DNA of 64,000 nucleotides from Streptomyces sp. NBC_00443 (GCF_036014175.1 NZ_CP107917.1:4774001-4838000); one strand, 5' to 3'; shown: positions 42,651-51,661, numbered from the stretch's first letter. Made by a program: numbers and translations. Notes: a model not told the origin generated them from the letters alone.

Positions 42651-43550
42651 GTGTCCGGATTCGTAGAAAAGCCCGAGCCGATCCAGGTTCCGGGCCTGGT
42701 GCACCTGCACACCGGCAAGGTGCGCGAGCTGTACCAGAACGAGGCCGGTGACCTCGTGATGGTCGCCAGCGACCGTATGTCCGCCTATGACTGGGTGCTG
42801 CCGACGGAGATCCCCGACAAGGGCCGCATCCTCACGCAGCTCTCCCTGTGGTGGTTCGACCAGCTTGCCGACCTGGTCCCCAACCACGTGCTGGGCACCG
42901 ACGTGCCCGCGGGCGCCCCCGCCGGCTGGGAGGGCCGCACGCTCGTCTGCAAGTCGCTCCAGATGGTCCCGGTGGAGGCCGTCGCCCGCGGCTACCTCAC
43001 CGGCTCCGGCCTGGTGGAGTACAACGAGTCCCGCACAGTCTGCGGCCTCGCCCTCCCCGAGGGCCTCGTCGACGGCAGCGAACTCCCCGCCCCGATCTTC
43101 ACCCCGGCGACCAAGGCTGCGGTCGGCGAGCACGACGAGAACGTCTCCTACGAGGAGGTCGCCCGCCAGGTCGGCGCCGACACCGCCGCCCAGCTGCGCC
43201 AGGCGACCCTTGCCGTCTACTCCCGCGGCCGGGACATCGCCCGCGACCGCGGCATCATCCTCGCGGACACCAAGTTCGAGTTCGGGTTCGAGGGGGAGAC
43301 GCTGGTCATCGCCGACGAGGTGCTCACCCCGGACTCGTCCCGCTTCTGGCCGGCCGAGCAGTGGGAGCCGGGCCGTGCGCAGTCGTCGTACGACAAGCAG
43401 TTCGTCCGCGACTGGCTGACCTCGTCGGCCTCCGGCTGGGACCGCAAGAGCGAGCAGCCCCCGCCGCCGCTGCCGCCGGAGGTCGTGGACGCGACCCGCG
43501 CGAAGTACGTGGAGGCGTACGAGCGCCTGACGGGCATGAGCTGGGCGTAA
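42651..43550 (+). CDS. purC: SAICAR synthase
   Basis: The 299-residue enzyme ligates aspartate to CAIR with ATP, step 8 of IMP synthesis. Visible motifs are VHLHTGKVRELYQ (about 16-28), SDRMSAYDWVLPTEIPDKG, VARGYLTGSG and LADTKFEFGF near 203-212. The C-terminus (RAKYVEAYERLTGMSW) is typical of the longer actinobacterial form. The GTG at 42651 follows GGGGAGGAA, a strong RBS. It is monocistronic, with a perfect terminator behind it. Confidence 0.97.
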   Translation: MSGFVEKPEPIQVPGLVHLHTGKVRELYQNEAGDLVMVASDRMSAYDWVLPTEIPDKGRILTQLSLWWFDQLADLVPNHVLGTDVPAGAPAGWEGRTLVCKSLQMVPVEAVARGYLTGSGLVEYNESRTVCGLALPEGLVDGSELPAPIFTPATKAAVGEHDENVSYEEVARQVGADTAAQLRQATLAVYSRGRDIARDRGIILADTKFEFGFEGETLVIADEVLTPDSSRFWPAEQWEPGRAQSSYDKQFVRDWLTSSASGWDRKSEQPPPPLPPEVVDATRAKYVEAYERLTGMSWA

Positions 43551-43552
43551 CG

Positions 43553-43584
43553 CGAAAGGCCCCCGGAGAACCGGGGGCCTTTCG
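43553..43584. terminator. purC terminator, 14-bp stem with AGAA loop
   Basis: CGAAAGGCCCCCGG-AGAA-CCGGGGGCCTTTCG lies 3 bp after the purC stop. It could also end the convergent tRNA-Gly transcript. Confidence 0.9.
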
Positions 43585-43590
43585 AAACTG

Positions 43591-43663
43591 AGCGAACGAC
43601 GAGGTTCGAACTCGCGACCTCAACCTTGGCAAGGTTGCGCTCTACCAACTGAGCTACGTTCGC
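43591..43663 (-). tRNA. tRNA-Gly (anticodon GCC)
   Basis: The 73 nt have an acceptor stem GCGAACG/CGTTCGC, discriminator U, anticodon loop CTTGCCAAG and T-loop GTTCGAA. CCA is not encoded. A near-identical gene lies at 47440. Confidence 0.95.
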
Positions 43664-43685
43664 ATGCGCCGTGGCGCGAGAACCA

Positions 43686-44336
43686 CTATACCCAACCCCG
43701 CTCCCGCGCGAGACGCACCGCCGCGTGCCGGTTCTCCGCCCCTAGCTTGGAGACGGCGGAGGACAGATAGTTCCGCACGGTCCCCTGTGACAGCGCGGCC
43801 CGCTCCGCGATCTCCGCGACGGGTGCCCCGTCGGCGGCGAGTTCCAGCACCTCGGCCTCCCGGGCGGTCAGCGGCGAGTCCCCGGCCGCGATGGCGTCGG
43901 CGGCCAACTCCGGATCGACGTAACGGTTTCCGGAGTGCACGGTACGGATGATCTCCGCCAACCGCTGGGCGCTGACGGTCTTCGGGACGAACCCGCGCAC
44001 ACCTGCCGCAAGGGCCCGTTTCAGATGCCCGGGCCGGCCGTGACTGGTCACGATCAGCACCTGGCACTTGGGCAGTTCGGCCCGCAGCGATGTGGCGACC
44101 TTCACACCGTCCGCGCCGGGCATCTGGAGATCGAGGACGGCCACGTCCGGCTCGTGCGCCCGTGCCATCGCCAGCGCCTCCGGCCCGGTCGCCGCCTCGG
44201 CGACGATCACGAGATCGTCCTCCAGGGAGAGCAGGGTGGCGAGTGCCCCCCGGATCAGATGCTCGTCGTCGGCGAGGAGCAGTCGTACGGGCCCTGCCGG
44301 GCGGCCGGTCGCGCGGTCGCTCCGCAGGTCGGTCAT
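43686..44336 (-). CDS. LuxR/NarL-type response regulator (DesR-like)
   Basis: The 216-residue protein has a receiver domain with Asp24/Asp25 (LADDEH) and phospho-acceptor Asp69 (VAVLDLQMPG). The C-terminal LuxR helix-turn-helix is at about 153-210 (LTAREAEVLELAADGAPVAE ... GTVRNYLSSAVSKLGAENRH). It is coupled to the kinase gene by ATGA overlap (44333-44336), so it is the partner regulator. It probably controls the upstream ABC exporter genes in the same operon. DesR-type systems sense membrane lipid state, but similar ones control antibiotic exporters, so the signal is open. Confidence 0.92.
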   Translation of the reverse strand: MTDLRSDRATGRPAGPVRLLLADDEHLIRGALATLLSLEDDLVIVAEAATGPEALAMARAHEPDVAVLDLQMPGADGVKVATSLRAELPKCQVLIVTSHGRPGHLKRALAAGVRGFVPKTVSAQRLAEIIRTVHSGNRYVDPELAADAIAAGDSPLTAREAEVLELAADGAPVAEIAERAALSQGTVRNYLSSAVSKLGAENRHAAVRLARERGWV

Positions 44337-45559
44337 ACGGCGACCTCCCGCACGCCCGCCCCCGCCAGTGGCACCTCCGCCACCAGCCGGAACACCGCCT
44401 CGCCCACGTGACCGGCGTCCAGCGTCCCGTCCACCGCGGCCAGCCGCTCCCGCAGCCCGGCGAGCCCGGAGCCCCTACCCCCGTCGGAGGCTCCGGCAGC
44501 CCCGTCGTTCTCCACCGTCAACACCACGCGTCCCTCGCTCACCGATACCCCCACCGAGCACCGCCCGGCATTCCCGTGCCGCAGCACATTGGTGGTCGCC
44601 TCCCGCACCACCCAGGCCAGCGCCGATTGCACCTCGACGGGCAGCCCCGCCGTCCGGCCGGTCACCCGGCACTCGATCCCGGCCGCCGTCAACACCCCCT
44701 GCGCACCGGCCAGTTCGACCTCCAGGTCGACCTCCCGGTAGCCGCGTACGACGTCCCGCACCTCGCGCTGCGACTCGCCCGCAATGCGCTGCACCTCGAT
44801 CATCTGCTCCACGGCCTCGGGCCGCCCGCGCCGCGCGAGCTGCACGGCGAGTTCGCTCTTCAGGGCGATGACCGACAGATTCCGCCCCATGACGTCGTGC
44901 AGATCCCGCCCGAACCGCAGCCGCTCCTCGGCGACGGCGAGCCGGGCCCGGGTCTCGCGGGCCTGGTCGAGTTCGTAGACCGCTTTGAGGAGCCAGACGG
45001 AGAACACCGCGATGAAGGCGAACAAACCGCTGCCGAGCAGCGTGATCAGGGCGATGACCAGCGCGGCGAAGGCGGACCGGCTGATCAGGAGCACGAAGAG
45101 ACCCGCACCCGCCGCGAAGCCCACGACGACGGCGGACATCCGCTTGCGGCTGTGCACCCCCAGCGCCATGATGCCCACCCCGAAGAACACGACGGCGCCG
45201 AACACGCTGCCCGCCGCGGAGTCGACGCCGTCGCCCTTCGGGCCGTACTCGACCACGGCGAGACCGGTGGCGGCGACCGCCGCGGTGACGGCGCCGAGCG
45301 TCCAGATCAGCCGTACGGGCTGCTCACGCCGATCGCACACCCAGTCCAGTGCCCGCGACACGATCAGGGCGCTGACCGCCGCGTGCGCGCACACCATGAG
45401 CAGCAGCCAGCCGCCCAGCTCGGACGACATCTCGCCGATGACCGGCAGCGCGACCGACACGACCTCCATCACCGCGAAGAAGTGAAAGGAGCACCTCGTG
45501 TACGTCTCCACCTTCGCCGGGGTGCTCTTCCCCCGCCACCACGTTCCCGGCCCGCGCAT
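44333..45559 (-). CDS. Sensor histidine kinase (DesK-like, HisKA_3)
   Basis: The 408-residue protein has about six membrane helices in the first 195 residues. A coiled-coil and HisKA_3 domain follow, with phospho-acceptor His221 in RDLHDVMGRNLS. The GHKL ATPase has the N-box WVVREATTNVLRHGNAG and G-box GSGLAGLRERL near 370. The start at 45559 is the first ATG; Met31 would be an alternative that places the first helix nearer the N-terminus. It lies 16 bp after the permease gene and overlaps the regulator gene, so all four genes form one operon. The stimulus is probably in the membrane. Confidence 0.92.
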   Translation of the reverse strand: MRGPGTWWRGKSTPAKVETYTRCSFHFFAVMEVVSVALPVIGEMSSELGGWLLLMVCAHAAVSALIVSRALDWVCDRREQPVRLIWTLGAVTAAVAATGLAVVEYGPKGDGVDSAAGSVFGAVVFFGVGIMALGVHSRKRMSAVVVGFAAGAGLFVLLISRSAFAALVIALITLLGSGLFAFIAVFSVWLLKAVYELDQARETRARLAVAEERLRFGRDLHDVMGRNLSVIALKSELAVQLARRGRPEAVEQMIEVQRIAGESQREVRDVVRGYREVDLEVELAGAQGVLTAAGIECRVTGRTAGLPVEVQSALAWVVREATTNVLRHGNAGRCSVGVSVSEGRVVLTVENDGAAGASDGGRGSGLAGLRERLAAVDGTLDAGHVGEAVFRLVAEVPLAGAGVREVAV

Positions 45560-45575
45560 GCGCCGTCCCCCTGCC

Positions 45576-46352
45576 TCAGTGCCGTGGCTCCCATCGGAAC
45601 CACCGTCGCACAGCCAACACGCCCAGCACCGTCCAGGCCAGCCCGGTCACCACGGGACCGATCGCCTCGTACGCCGACAGGTCGCCGGTCCAGCCACCCC
45701 GCAGCAGGGTGATCACCGGGGTCAGCGGCAGCAGTTCGCACACCGACGCCATCCGGTCCGGCAGCACTTCCAGGGGGACGAACATCCCGGAGAAGATCAT
45801 GGAGAGGAACACCACGGGCAGCGTCGTGACCTGCGCACTCTCGACGCTGCGGGTGAAGGAGGCGGTCACGGCGCCCAGGGACGCGCACAGGACGATCCCC
45901 AACAGCAGGCCCAGCACGGCGAGATGGGGAGCGTCGGGCGCGCCCACGTCGAGCAGGACGGCGCAGCCGACCGCCAGCACCAGGCTCTGTGCGAGGCCCG
46001 TGACCACGGCCGGCAGCGCGGCCCCGGCCAGGATCTCCGCGTCCTTCAGCTCGCCGGTGCGCAGCCGTTTGAGGACGAGTTCCTCGCGCCGGGCGGTGTA
46101 GACGGAGACGAGCGTGGCGTACACCGCGTAGAGCAGTGAGAAGCCGATCGAGGCGGGCAGGACGACCGTGCCGAGGGAAAGGCCGGCCTCGGCCAGGTCC
46201 ATCCCCTTCGCCGCCTCCCGCACGCTGAAGGGCAGCAGCAGCGGCACGAACAGCGCCGCGAACAGCGTGCCCCTGCTGCGCCCGAGCAGCGTCACCTCCG
46301 CGCGGGCCAGCGCCGCCATGCGTCCCACGGGGGTGGTCATCGCCGTACTCAT
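45576..46352 (-). CDS. ABC-2-type exporter permease
   Basis: The 258-residue protein has six predicted helices (for example LGTVVLPASIGFSLLYAVYA and LAVLGLLLGIVLCASLGAV). The ABC-2 segment FLSMIFSGMFVPLEVLPDRM lies near 195-214. Its ATG overlaps the ATPase stop by 4 bp (46349-46352). With the DrrA-like ATPase it forms an exporter of drug or lipid type. The longer upstream frame is rejected because it overlaps the ATPase gene. Confidence 0.9.
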   Translation of the reverse strand: MSTAMTTPVGRMAALARAEVTLLGRSRGTLFAALFVPLLLPFSVREAAKGMDLAEAGLSLGTVVLPASIGFSLLYAVYATLVSVYTARREELVLKRLRTGELKDAEILAGAALPAVVTGLAQSLVLAVGCAVLLDVGAPDAPHLAVLGLLLGIVLCASLGAVTASFTRSVESAQVTTLPVVFLSMIFSGMFVPLEVLPDRMASVCELLPLTPVITLLRGGWTGDLSAYEAIGPVVTGLAWTVLGVLAVRRWFRWEPRH

Positions 46353-47308
46353 GCCGCGTACTCCTTCTTCTCGGCGGCGCCGGCCGCCTCCCGTGCGATC
46401 CCCAGGAACGCCTCCTCCAGCGACGCCGGCCGCACGTCCAGCCGCCGCAGCTCCACGCCTGCCGTCTCCGCCCACACCAGGAGCCGGGTCGCGGTGCGCT
46501 GCAACTCGTGGGTGCGCAGCCGTACGACGCGCCCGTCGATCTCGTGCTCGCGCACGCCCATGTCGTCGAGGGGCGGCAGGTCTCCCACGAAGTAGCCCTG
46601 AGGCAGCTCGAAGGTGATCCGCGAGGGCTGGGCCGCCGTCACCTCGGCCGGTGTCCCGGCAGCCGCGATGCGTCCCTCGTGCAGGATCGCGATCCGGTCG
46701 GCGAGGTTCTCTGCCTCTTCGAGGTAGTGCGTGGTCAGCAGCACCGTCGTACCGGCGTTGCGCAGCTCCCGCACCAACTCCCAGGTGTCCCGGCGCCCTT
46801 CGGCGTCGAGGCCAGTCGTCGGCTCGTCCAGGAACAGCACCTCGGGCCTGCCGAGCAGGGCGAGTGCCAGGTCCAGCCGTCGCCGTTCACCGCCGGACAG
46901 CTGCTTCACCCGCACGCCGGCCCGCCGCCCGAGCCCGACCATGTCCAGGGCCTCGGCCTCGGGCATGGCCCCGCTCACGCACCCCGCCCACATCCGCGCG
47001 GTCTCGGCGACGGTCAGCTCGGACGGAAAGCCGCCCTCCTGCAGCATCACCCCGGTCCGCGGCCGTACGACGTCCCGCTCGGTGTGGGGATCGTGCCCGA
47101 GCACCCGCACCCGCCCCGCGGCGGGCCGGGCGAGCCCTTCGAGCAGCTCGACGGTGGACGTCTTGCCCGCGCCATTGGTGCCGAGCAGCGCGAAGACCTC
47201 GCCGCGGTCCACGGAGAACGTGATTCCGCGTACCGCCTCGAACCCGCCCCCGTACACACGACGCAGGTCAGTGACCTCAATCACGTGTTCGTGTTCGTTG
47301 ATGTTCAT
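46349..47308 (-). CDS. ABC exporter ATPase (DrrA-type)
   Basis: The 319-residue protein has Walker A GTNGAGKTS (about 42-50), the Q-loop MLQEGG, signature LSGGERRRLD (about 136-145) and Walker B VLFLDEPTTGLD (about 158-169). The switch His follows in LLTTHYLEEAE. A C-terminal accessory domain (about 225-310) is typical for drug-exporter ATPases. The ATG at 47308 is used; an in-frame TTG eight codons upstream is possible. It is the first gene of the exporter/two-component operon. Confidence 0.93.
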   Translation of the reverse strand: MNINEHEHVIEVTDLRRVYGGGFEAVRGITFSVDRGEVFALLGTNGAGKTSTVELLEGLARPAAGRVRVLGHDPHTERDVVRPRTGVMLQEGGFPSELTVAETARMWAGCVSGAMPEAEALDMVGLGRRAGVRVKQLSGGERRRLDLALALLGRPEVLFLDEPTTGLDAEGRRDTWELVRELRNAGTTVLLTTHYLEEAENLADRIAILHEGRIAAAGTPAEVTAAQPSRITFELPQGYFVGDLPPLDDMGVREHEIDGRVVRLRTHELQRTATRLLVWAETAGVELRRLDVRPASLEEAFLGIAREAAGAAEKKEYAA

Positions 47309-47403
47309 GACACCAGCGTCCCGGCGATCCAAAGCCGGGAGCAGTGCGCGGTGTCACCTCTCCGCATGACAAATGTCAGAGGGCCGGCGAGACGCACACG
47401 AAA

Positions 47404-47431
47404 AGACCCCGGTCCATTAGGACCGGGGTCT
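47404..47431. terminator. 12-bp hairpin after the second tRNA-Gly
   Basis: AGACCCCGGTCC-ATTA-GGACCGGGGTCT lies just beyond the 3' end of the minus-strand tRNA-Gly at 47440. Confidence 0.85.
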
Positions 47432-47439
47432 GATTCCCG

Positions 47440-47512
47440 AGCGGACGACGAGGCTCGAACTCGCGACCTCAACCTTGGCAAGGTTGCGCTCTACCAACTG
47501 AGCTACGTCCGC
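47440..47512 (-). tRNA. tRNA-Gly (anticodon GCC), second copy
   Basis: Its sequence differs from the copy at 43591 only in the acceptor stem (GCGGACG/CGTCCGC) and one T-arm base. The anticodon arm is identical. CCA is not encoded. Confidence 0.95.
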
Positions 47513-47609
47513 ATTGCCCCCGACCGGCTCTCACCGATCGGTGCGAGCACCAGCCTACCTGATCCTCCCCCAGAGGGGGGACCCCCTGGTGATTCGTCCG
47601 GCGGTGCAG

Positions 47610-47681
47610 AGCGGGTGACAGGAATTGCACACTGCGCCTTCCCCCTGGAAGGGGGATGTTCTACTACTGAACTACACCCGC
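47610..47681 (-). tRNA. tRNA-Gly (anticodon TCC)
   Basis: The 72 nt have an acceptor stem GCGGGTG/CACCCGC, anticodon arm CCCCCTTCCAGGGGG with TCC and T-loop GTGCAAT (an unusual G-T-G-C start instead of GTTC). With the GCC gene 100 bp away it forms a small tRNA-Gly cluster. Confidence 0.93.
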
Positions 47682-47837
47682 ATGCTCGGCGAGCTGGGCT
47701 TTTCTGCCCCGCTCGGCGGCGTGTCCCAGACATTAGCTGATCTGCAGGGGGGTAGCGCAAGTCGGTTGTCGCACCGGCTCAAGTGGGCCGTCCCCAGGGT
47801 GCGCTGACGGACCCTGAGGACACGTCCCCGGAGTACT

Positions 47838-48155
47838 TCACTGGGCTGAGGCGAACGCTTCGTAGACCTTCTTGGGGATGCGGCCGCGGGCCGGCACCTC
47901 CATCTTGTTGGCCTGGGCCCAGGCCCGGACGGCCGCCGGGTCCGGGGCGACCTCGGTCTGCTTGTACGCCTTGCCTGACTTCGACCGCTTGCGGCCGGCG
48001 TCCACGTAGGGCGCGAGCGCCTTACGCAGTTTCTTGGCATTGGCTTCATTCAGGTCGATCTCGTACGACTTGCCGTCGAGTCCGAAGGCGATCGTTTCCG
48101 CCGCTTCCGAGCCGTCGATGTCGTCAAAGAGAGTGACCACGACCTTCTGCGCCAC
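47838..48155 (-). CDS. lsrL: Lsr2-family nucleoid-associated protein (LsrL-type paralogue)
   Basis: The 105-residue protein has the Lsr2 dimerisation domain (MAQKVVVTLFDDIDGSEAAE ... GKSYEIDLNEANAKKLRKAL) and the DNA-binding domain with the AT-hook-like loop PARGRIPKKVYEAF near the end. Lsr2 coats AT-rich DNA and silences horizontally acquired genes. Its position beside purSQL matches the second Streptomyces Lsr2 paralogue (LsrL, from memory SCO4076) rather than the main copy. The GTG at 48155 gives the family start MAQKV; the longer frame is rejected. Low-GC cargo in the nearby AICE would be a natural target (inference). Confidence 0.92.
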   Translation of the reverse strand: MAQKVVVTLFDDIDGSEAAETIAFGLDGKSYEIDLNEANAKKLRKALAPYVDAGRKRSKSGKAYKQTEVAPDPAAVRAWAQANKMEVPARGRIPKKVYEAFASAQ

Positions 48156-48465
48156 GAATATCGGTCCCTTCGTCCGGCATGTCATACAGCTCAGCTGTGA
48201 TGACGTGCCGAGTGTCGGCTATTTGCCAATTCATTTGTACAGTGCCCGGCAATGCAATGTGAAGCCCGACTAAATCTGTCCGCGTGTCCGAGCGCAATAC
48301 CTATCTGCGGCTGATCGGGGATCTTTCCCGTAACTTTTCATGAACGCCGCCCTCCAGTACCTCATCGTGATGGCTGTCACGTAGCTTCCTACAACTCTAC
48401 CCGCGTAGAAATTTTGTGCGGGTAGTCTGAAGGAACCTGCTCAGCACCACACACCGGGAGTGCCA
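48156..48465. other. Divergent promoter region between lsrL and purS
   Basis: These 310 bp are unusually AT-rich for the window (for example GTAGAAATTTTGTG) and carry no gene. They should contain both divergent promoters. An inverted repeat at 48397-48425 is described separately. Confidence 0.6.
48397..48425. promoter_or_regulatory. Inverted repeat CTACCCGC-N13-GCGGGTAG upstream of purS
   Basis: Perfect 8-base arms are separated by an AT-rich 13-bp centre, ending 40 bp before the purS GTG. It could be an operator for purine control or a leader hairpin; I do not recognise a known motif. Confidence 0.5.
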
Positions 48466-48729
48466 GTGGCACGCGTCGTAGTCGACGTCATGCTCAAGCC
48501 GGAGATCCTCGACCCCCAGGGCCAGGCGGTGCAGCGCGCACTGCCGCGGCTGGGATTCGAAGGCATCTCGGACGTACGTCAGGGAAAGCGATTCGAACTG
48601 GAAGTTGACGGGCCGGTCGACGAGGCCGCGCTCGCGCGCATCCACGATCTTGCGGAATCCTTCCTCGCCAACACCGTGATCGAGGACTTCACCGTCAAGG
48701 TGGAGGAAGTCGCGGAGGCAGCGAAGTGA
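48466..48729 (+). CDS. purS: Phosphoribosylformylglycinamidine synthase subunit PurS
   Basis: The 87-residue small subunit of the FGAM synthase complex (PurLQS) helps ammonia transfer from PurQ to PurL. The sequence (MARVVVDVMLKPEILDPQGQ, ALPRLGFEGISDVRQGKRFE) is the full PurS domain. The GTG at 48466 is preferred over 48460 because it gives the family start MARVVV and good RBS spacing from CCGGGAG. Its stop overlaps purQ (GTGA). Confidence 0.97.
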   Translation: MARVVVDVMLKPEILDPQGQAVQRALPRLGFEGISDVRQGKRFELEVDGPVDEAALARIHDLAESFLANTVIEDFTVKVEEVAEAAK

Positions 48730-49406
48730 CCGCTCGTATTGGCGTCGTCACTTTCCCGGGGAGTCTCGATGACCGGGACACCCAGCGCGCGATCCGCCTC
48801 GCGGGCGCAGAACCGGTCGCCCTCTGGCACAAGGACAAGGACCTCAAGCAGGTCGACGCCGTGGTGCTGCCCGGCGGTTTCTCCTACGGCGACTATCTGC
48901 GCGCCGGAGCCATCTCCCGGTTCTCGCCGGTGATGGAGACCGTCATCGAGCAGGCGAAGACCGGATTGCCGGTCCTCGGTATCTGCAACGGCTTCCAGGT
49001 CCTCACCGAGGCGCACCTGCTCCCCGGTGGGATGCTCGGCAACGACCATCTGCACTTCATCTGCCGCGACCAGAAGCTGCGGGTGGATAACGCGGAAACC
49101 GCCTGGACCAGTGATTACGAGAGCGGGCAGGAGATCCACATCCCGCTCAAGAACATGGACGGCCGGTACGTCGCCGACCAGTACACGCTGGACAAGCTGG
49201 AGGCCGAGGGCCGCGTCGCGTTCCGGTATGTCGACTTCAACCCGAACGGCTCGCTCAACGACATCGCCGGCATCACCAACGAGGCCGGCAACGTCGTAGG
49301 CCTCATGCCGCACCCGGAGCACGCCGTCGAGCCCCTGATCGGGTCGGGCCGCACCGACGGTCTCCCCTTCTTCACCTCGATCCTCAAGAAGCTGGTCAAC
49401 GCATGA
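48726..49406 (+). CDS. purQ: Phosphoribosylformylglycinamidine synthase subunit PurQ
   Basis: The 226-residue class I glutamine amidotransferase supplies ammonia to PurL. The nucleophile elbow GICNGFQ (Cys near 87) and the His/Glu pair in LMPHPEHAVEP near 200 are present. Start and stop each overlap the neighbouring pur genes by 4 bp, which indicates equimolar translation of purS, purQ and purL. Confidence 0.97.
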   Translation: MTARIGVVTFPGSLDDRDTQRAIRLAGAEPVALWHKDKDLKQVDAVVLPGGFSYGDYLRAGAISRFSPVMETVIEQAKTGLPVLGICNGFQVLTEAHLLPGGMLGNDHLHFICRDQKLRVDNAETAWTSDYESGQEIHIPLKNMDGRYVADQYTLDKLEAEGRVAFRYVDFNPNGSLNDIAGITNEAGNVVGLMPHPEHAVEPLIGSGRTDGLPFFTSILKKLVNA

Positions 49407-51661
49407 GCCGGACGCCTCTGGACACGGTCGAGCACGCGGCCGCGACCCCCGACGTCGAGCTGCCCTGGGCCGAACTCGGCCTGAAGAAGGACGAGTACGA
49501 GAGGGTCGTGGAGATCCTCGGCCGTCGGCCCACCGGTGCCGAGCTCGCCATGTACTCGGTCATGTGGTCCGAGCACTGCTCGTACAAGTCCTCCAAGGTC
49601 CACCTCCGCCAGTTCGGCGAGAAGGCCCCCGAGTCCGACGCGATGCTCGTCGGCATCGGCGAGAACGCCGGTGTGGTGGACGTCGGCCAGGGTTACGCCG
49701 TGACCTTCAAGGTGGAGTCGCACAACCACCCGTCGTACGTCGAGCCCTACCAGGGCGCCGCGACCGGTGTCGGCGGCATCGTCCGCGACATCATCGCGAT
49801 GGGCGCGCGCCCGGTGGCGGTCGTCGACCCGCTGCGCTTCGGTGCCGCCGATCACCCCGACACCAAGCGGGTGCTCCCGGGTGTCGTCGCCGGCATCGGC
49901 GGCTACGGCAACTGCCTGGGCCTGCCCAACATCGGCGGCGAGGTCGTCTTCGACTCCTGCTACCAGGGCAACCCGCTGGTCAACGCCGGTGCCATCGGTG
50001 TGATGCGGCACGAGGACATCCACCTCGCGAAGGCGTCCGGCGCGGGCAACAAGGTCATCCTGTACGGGGCTCGTACGGGCGGCGACGGCATCGGCGGCGC
50101 GTCGATCCTCGCGTCCGAGACCTTCGACGACGCGAAGCCCTCGAAGCGTCCCGCCGTCCAGGTCGGCGACCCCTTCCAGGAGAAGCTCCTCATCGAGTGC
50201 ACCCTGGAGGCCTTCGCCGAGAAGCTGGTCGTCGGTATCCAGGACCTCGGCGCGGCCGGTCTGTCCTGCGCCACCTCCGAGCTCGCCTCCAACGGCTCCG
50301 GCGGCATGCTCGTGACCCTGGACGACGTACCCCTGCGTGACTCCACGCTCTCGCCCGAGGAAATCCTCATGAGCGAGTCGCAGGAACGCATGTGCGCGGT
50401 CGTCGAGCCGGAGAAGGTCGACCGGTTCCTGGAGATCTGCGAGAAGTGGGACGTCATCGCCACCGTCATCGGTGAGGTGACCGACGGCGACCGCCTGGAG
50501 ATCTACTGGCACGGCGGCAAGATCGTCGATGTCGACCCGCGCACCGTGGCGCACGAGGGCCCGGTCTACGAGCGCCCGTACGCCCGCCCGTCCTGGCAGG
50601 ACCAGCTGCAGGCCGACGACGCGAACAAGCTGCCCAGGCCCACGACTTCGGCCGAGCTGAAGGACCAGGTCATCAAGCTGGTCGGCTCCCCGAACCAGGC
50701 CTCCAAGAAGTGGATCACCTCGCAGTACGACCACTTCGTGCAGGGCAACACCGTCCTCGCCCAGCCCGAGGACTCCGGCATGATCCGCATCGACGAGGAG
50801 ACCGGCCTCGGCGTCGCCATCGCCACGGACGGCAACGGCCGGTACGCGAAGCTGGACCCGTACCACGGCGCCCAGCTGGCGCTGGCGGAGGCGTACCGCA
50901 ACGTCGCCACGACCGGCGCCAAGCCGCTCGCGGTCTCCGACTGCCTGAACTTCGGCTCGCCCGAGGACCCGGCGGTGATGTGGCAGTTCGCGGAGGCCGT
51001 GCGCGGACTGGCCGACGCCTGCCAGCAGTTGGGCACCCCGGTGACCGGCGGCAACGTCTCGCTCTACAACCAGACCGGCGAGGTGGCCATCCACCCCACG
51101 CCGGTCGTGGCGGTCCTCGGCGTGATCGACGATGTCGCGCGCCGCACGCCGGTGGCCTTCCAGGAGGACGGGCAGCTGCTCTACCTCCTCGGCGACACCC
51201 GCGAGGAGTTCGGCGGTTCGGCCTGGTCGCAGGTTGTGCACGACCACCTCGGTGGTCTGCCGCCCCAGGTAGACCTGGAGCGCGAGCGGCTGCTCGCCGA
51301 GATCCTGATCTCCGCCTCCCGCGACGGCATGATCGACTCCGCCCACGACCTGTCCGACGGCGGTCTGATCCAGGCGGTCGTGGAGTCGGCGCTGCTCGGC
51401 GGCAAGGGTGCGCGTCTGGTCGTACCGGACGGGCTCGACGCCTTCACCTTCCTCTTCTCCGAGTCGGCGGGGCGCGCGGTCGTCGCCGTGCCGCGCTCCG
51501 AGGAGCTCCGTTTCAACGACATGTGCGGTGCCCGGGGCCTGCCGGTCACCCGCGTCGGTGTCGTCGACGGCGACTCGGTGGAGTTGCAGGGCGAGTTCGC
51601 GCTCTCCCTGGAGGAGCTGCGCGAGACGCACGAGGCGACGATTCCGGCGCTGCTGAAGTAA
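49403..51661 (+). CDS. purL: Phosphoribosylformylglycinamidine synthase subunit PurL
   Basis: The 752-residue ATP-dependent synthetase converts FGAR to FGAM (step 4). It has two AIR-synthase-related repeats. Motifs include YSVMWSEHCSYKSSK near 51-65, KVESHNHPSYVEPYQGAATG near 102-121, and DLSDGGLIQAV in the second half. Length fits the small bacterial PurL that needs PurQ and PurS. A strong terminator follows, so purSQL is the whole operon. Confidence 0.97.
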   Translation: MSRTPLDTVEHAAATPDVELPWAELGLKKDEYERVVEILGRRPTGAELAMYSVMWSEHCSYKSSKVHLRQFGEKAPESDAMLVGIGENAGVVDVGQGYAVTFKVESHNHPSYVEPYQGAATGVGGIVRDIIAMGARPVAVVDPLRFGAADHPDTKRVLPGVVAGIGGYGNCLGLPNIGGEVVFDSCYQGNPLVNAGAIGVMRHEDIHLAKASGAGNKVILYGARTGGDGIGGASILASETFDDAKPSKRPAVQVGDPFQEKLLIECTLEAFAEKLVVGIQDLGAAGLSCATSELASNGSGGMLVTLDDVPLRDSTLSPEEILMSESQERMCAVVEPEKVDRFLEICEKWDVIATVIGEVTDGDRLEIYWHGGKIVDVDPRTVAHEGPVYERPYARPSWQDQLQADDANKLPRPTTSAELKDQVIKLVGSPNQASKKWITSQYDHFVQGNTVLAQPEDSGMIRIDEETGLGVAIATDGNGRYAKLDPYHGAQLALAEAYRNVATTGAKPLAVSDCLNFGSPEDPAVMWQFAEAVRGLADACQQLGTPVTGGNVSLYNQTGEVAIHPTPVVAVLGVIDDVARRTPVAFQEDGQLLYLLGDTREEFGGSAWSQVVHDHLGGLPPQVDLERERLLAEILISASRDGMIDSAHDLSDGGLIQAVVESALLGGKGARLVVPDGLDAFTFLFSESAGRAVVAVPRSEELRFNDMCGARGLPVTRVGVVDGDSVELQGEFALSLEELRETHEATIPALLK

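Noticed and set aside
43591..47512. Two near-identical tRNA-Gly genes flanking the exporter/two-component operon as a mobile island
   Set aside because: No integrase or att-like partial copy is present; both tRNAs are complete and, from memory, the same order occurs in other Streptomyces.
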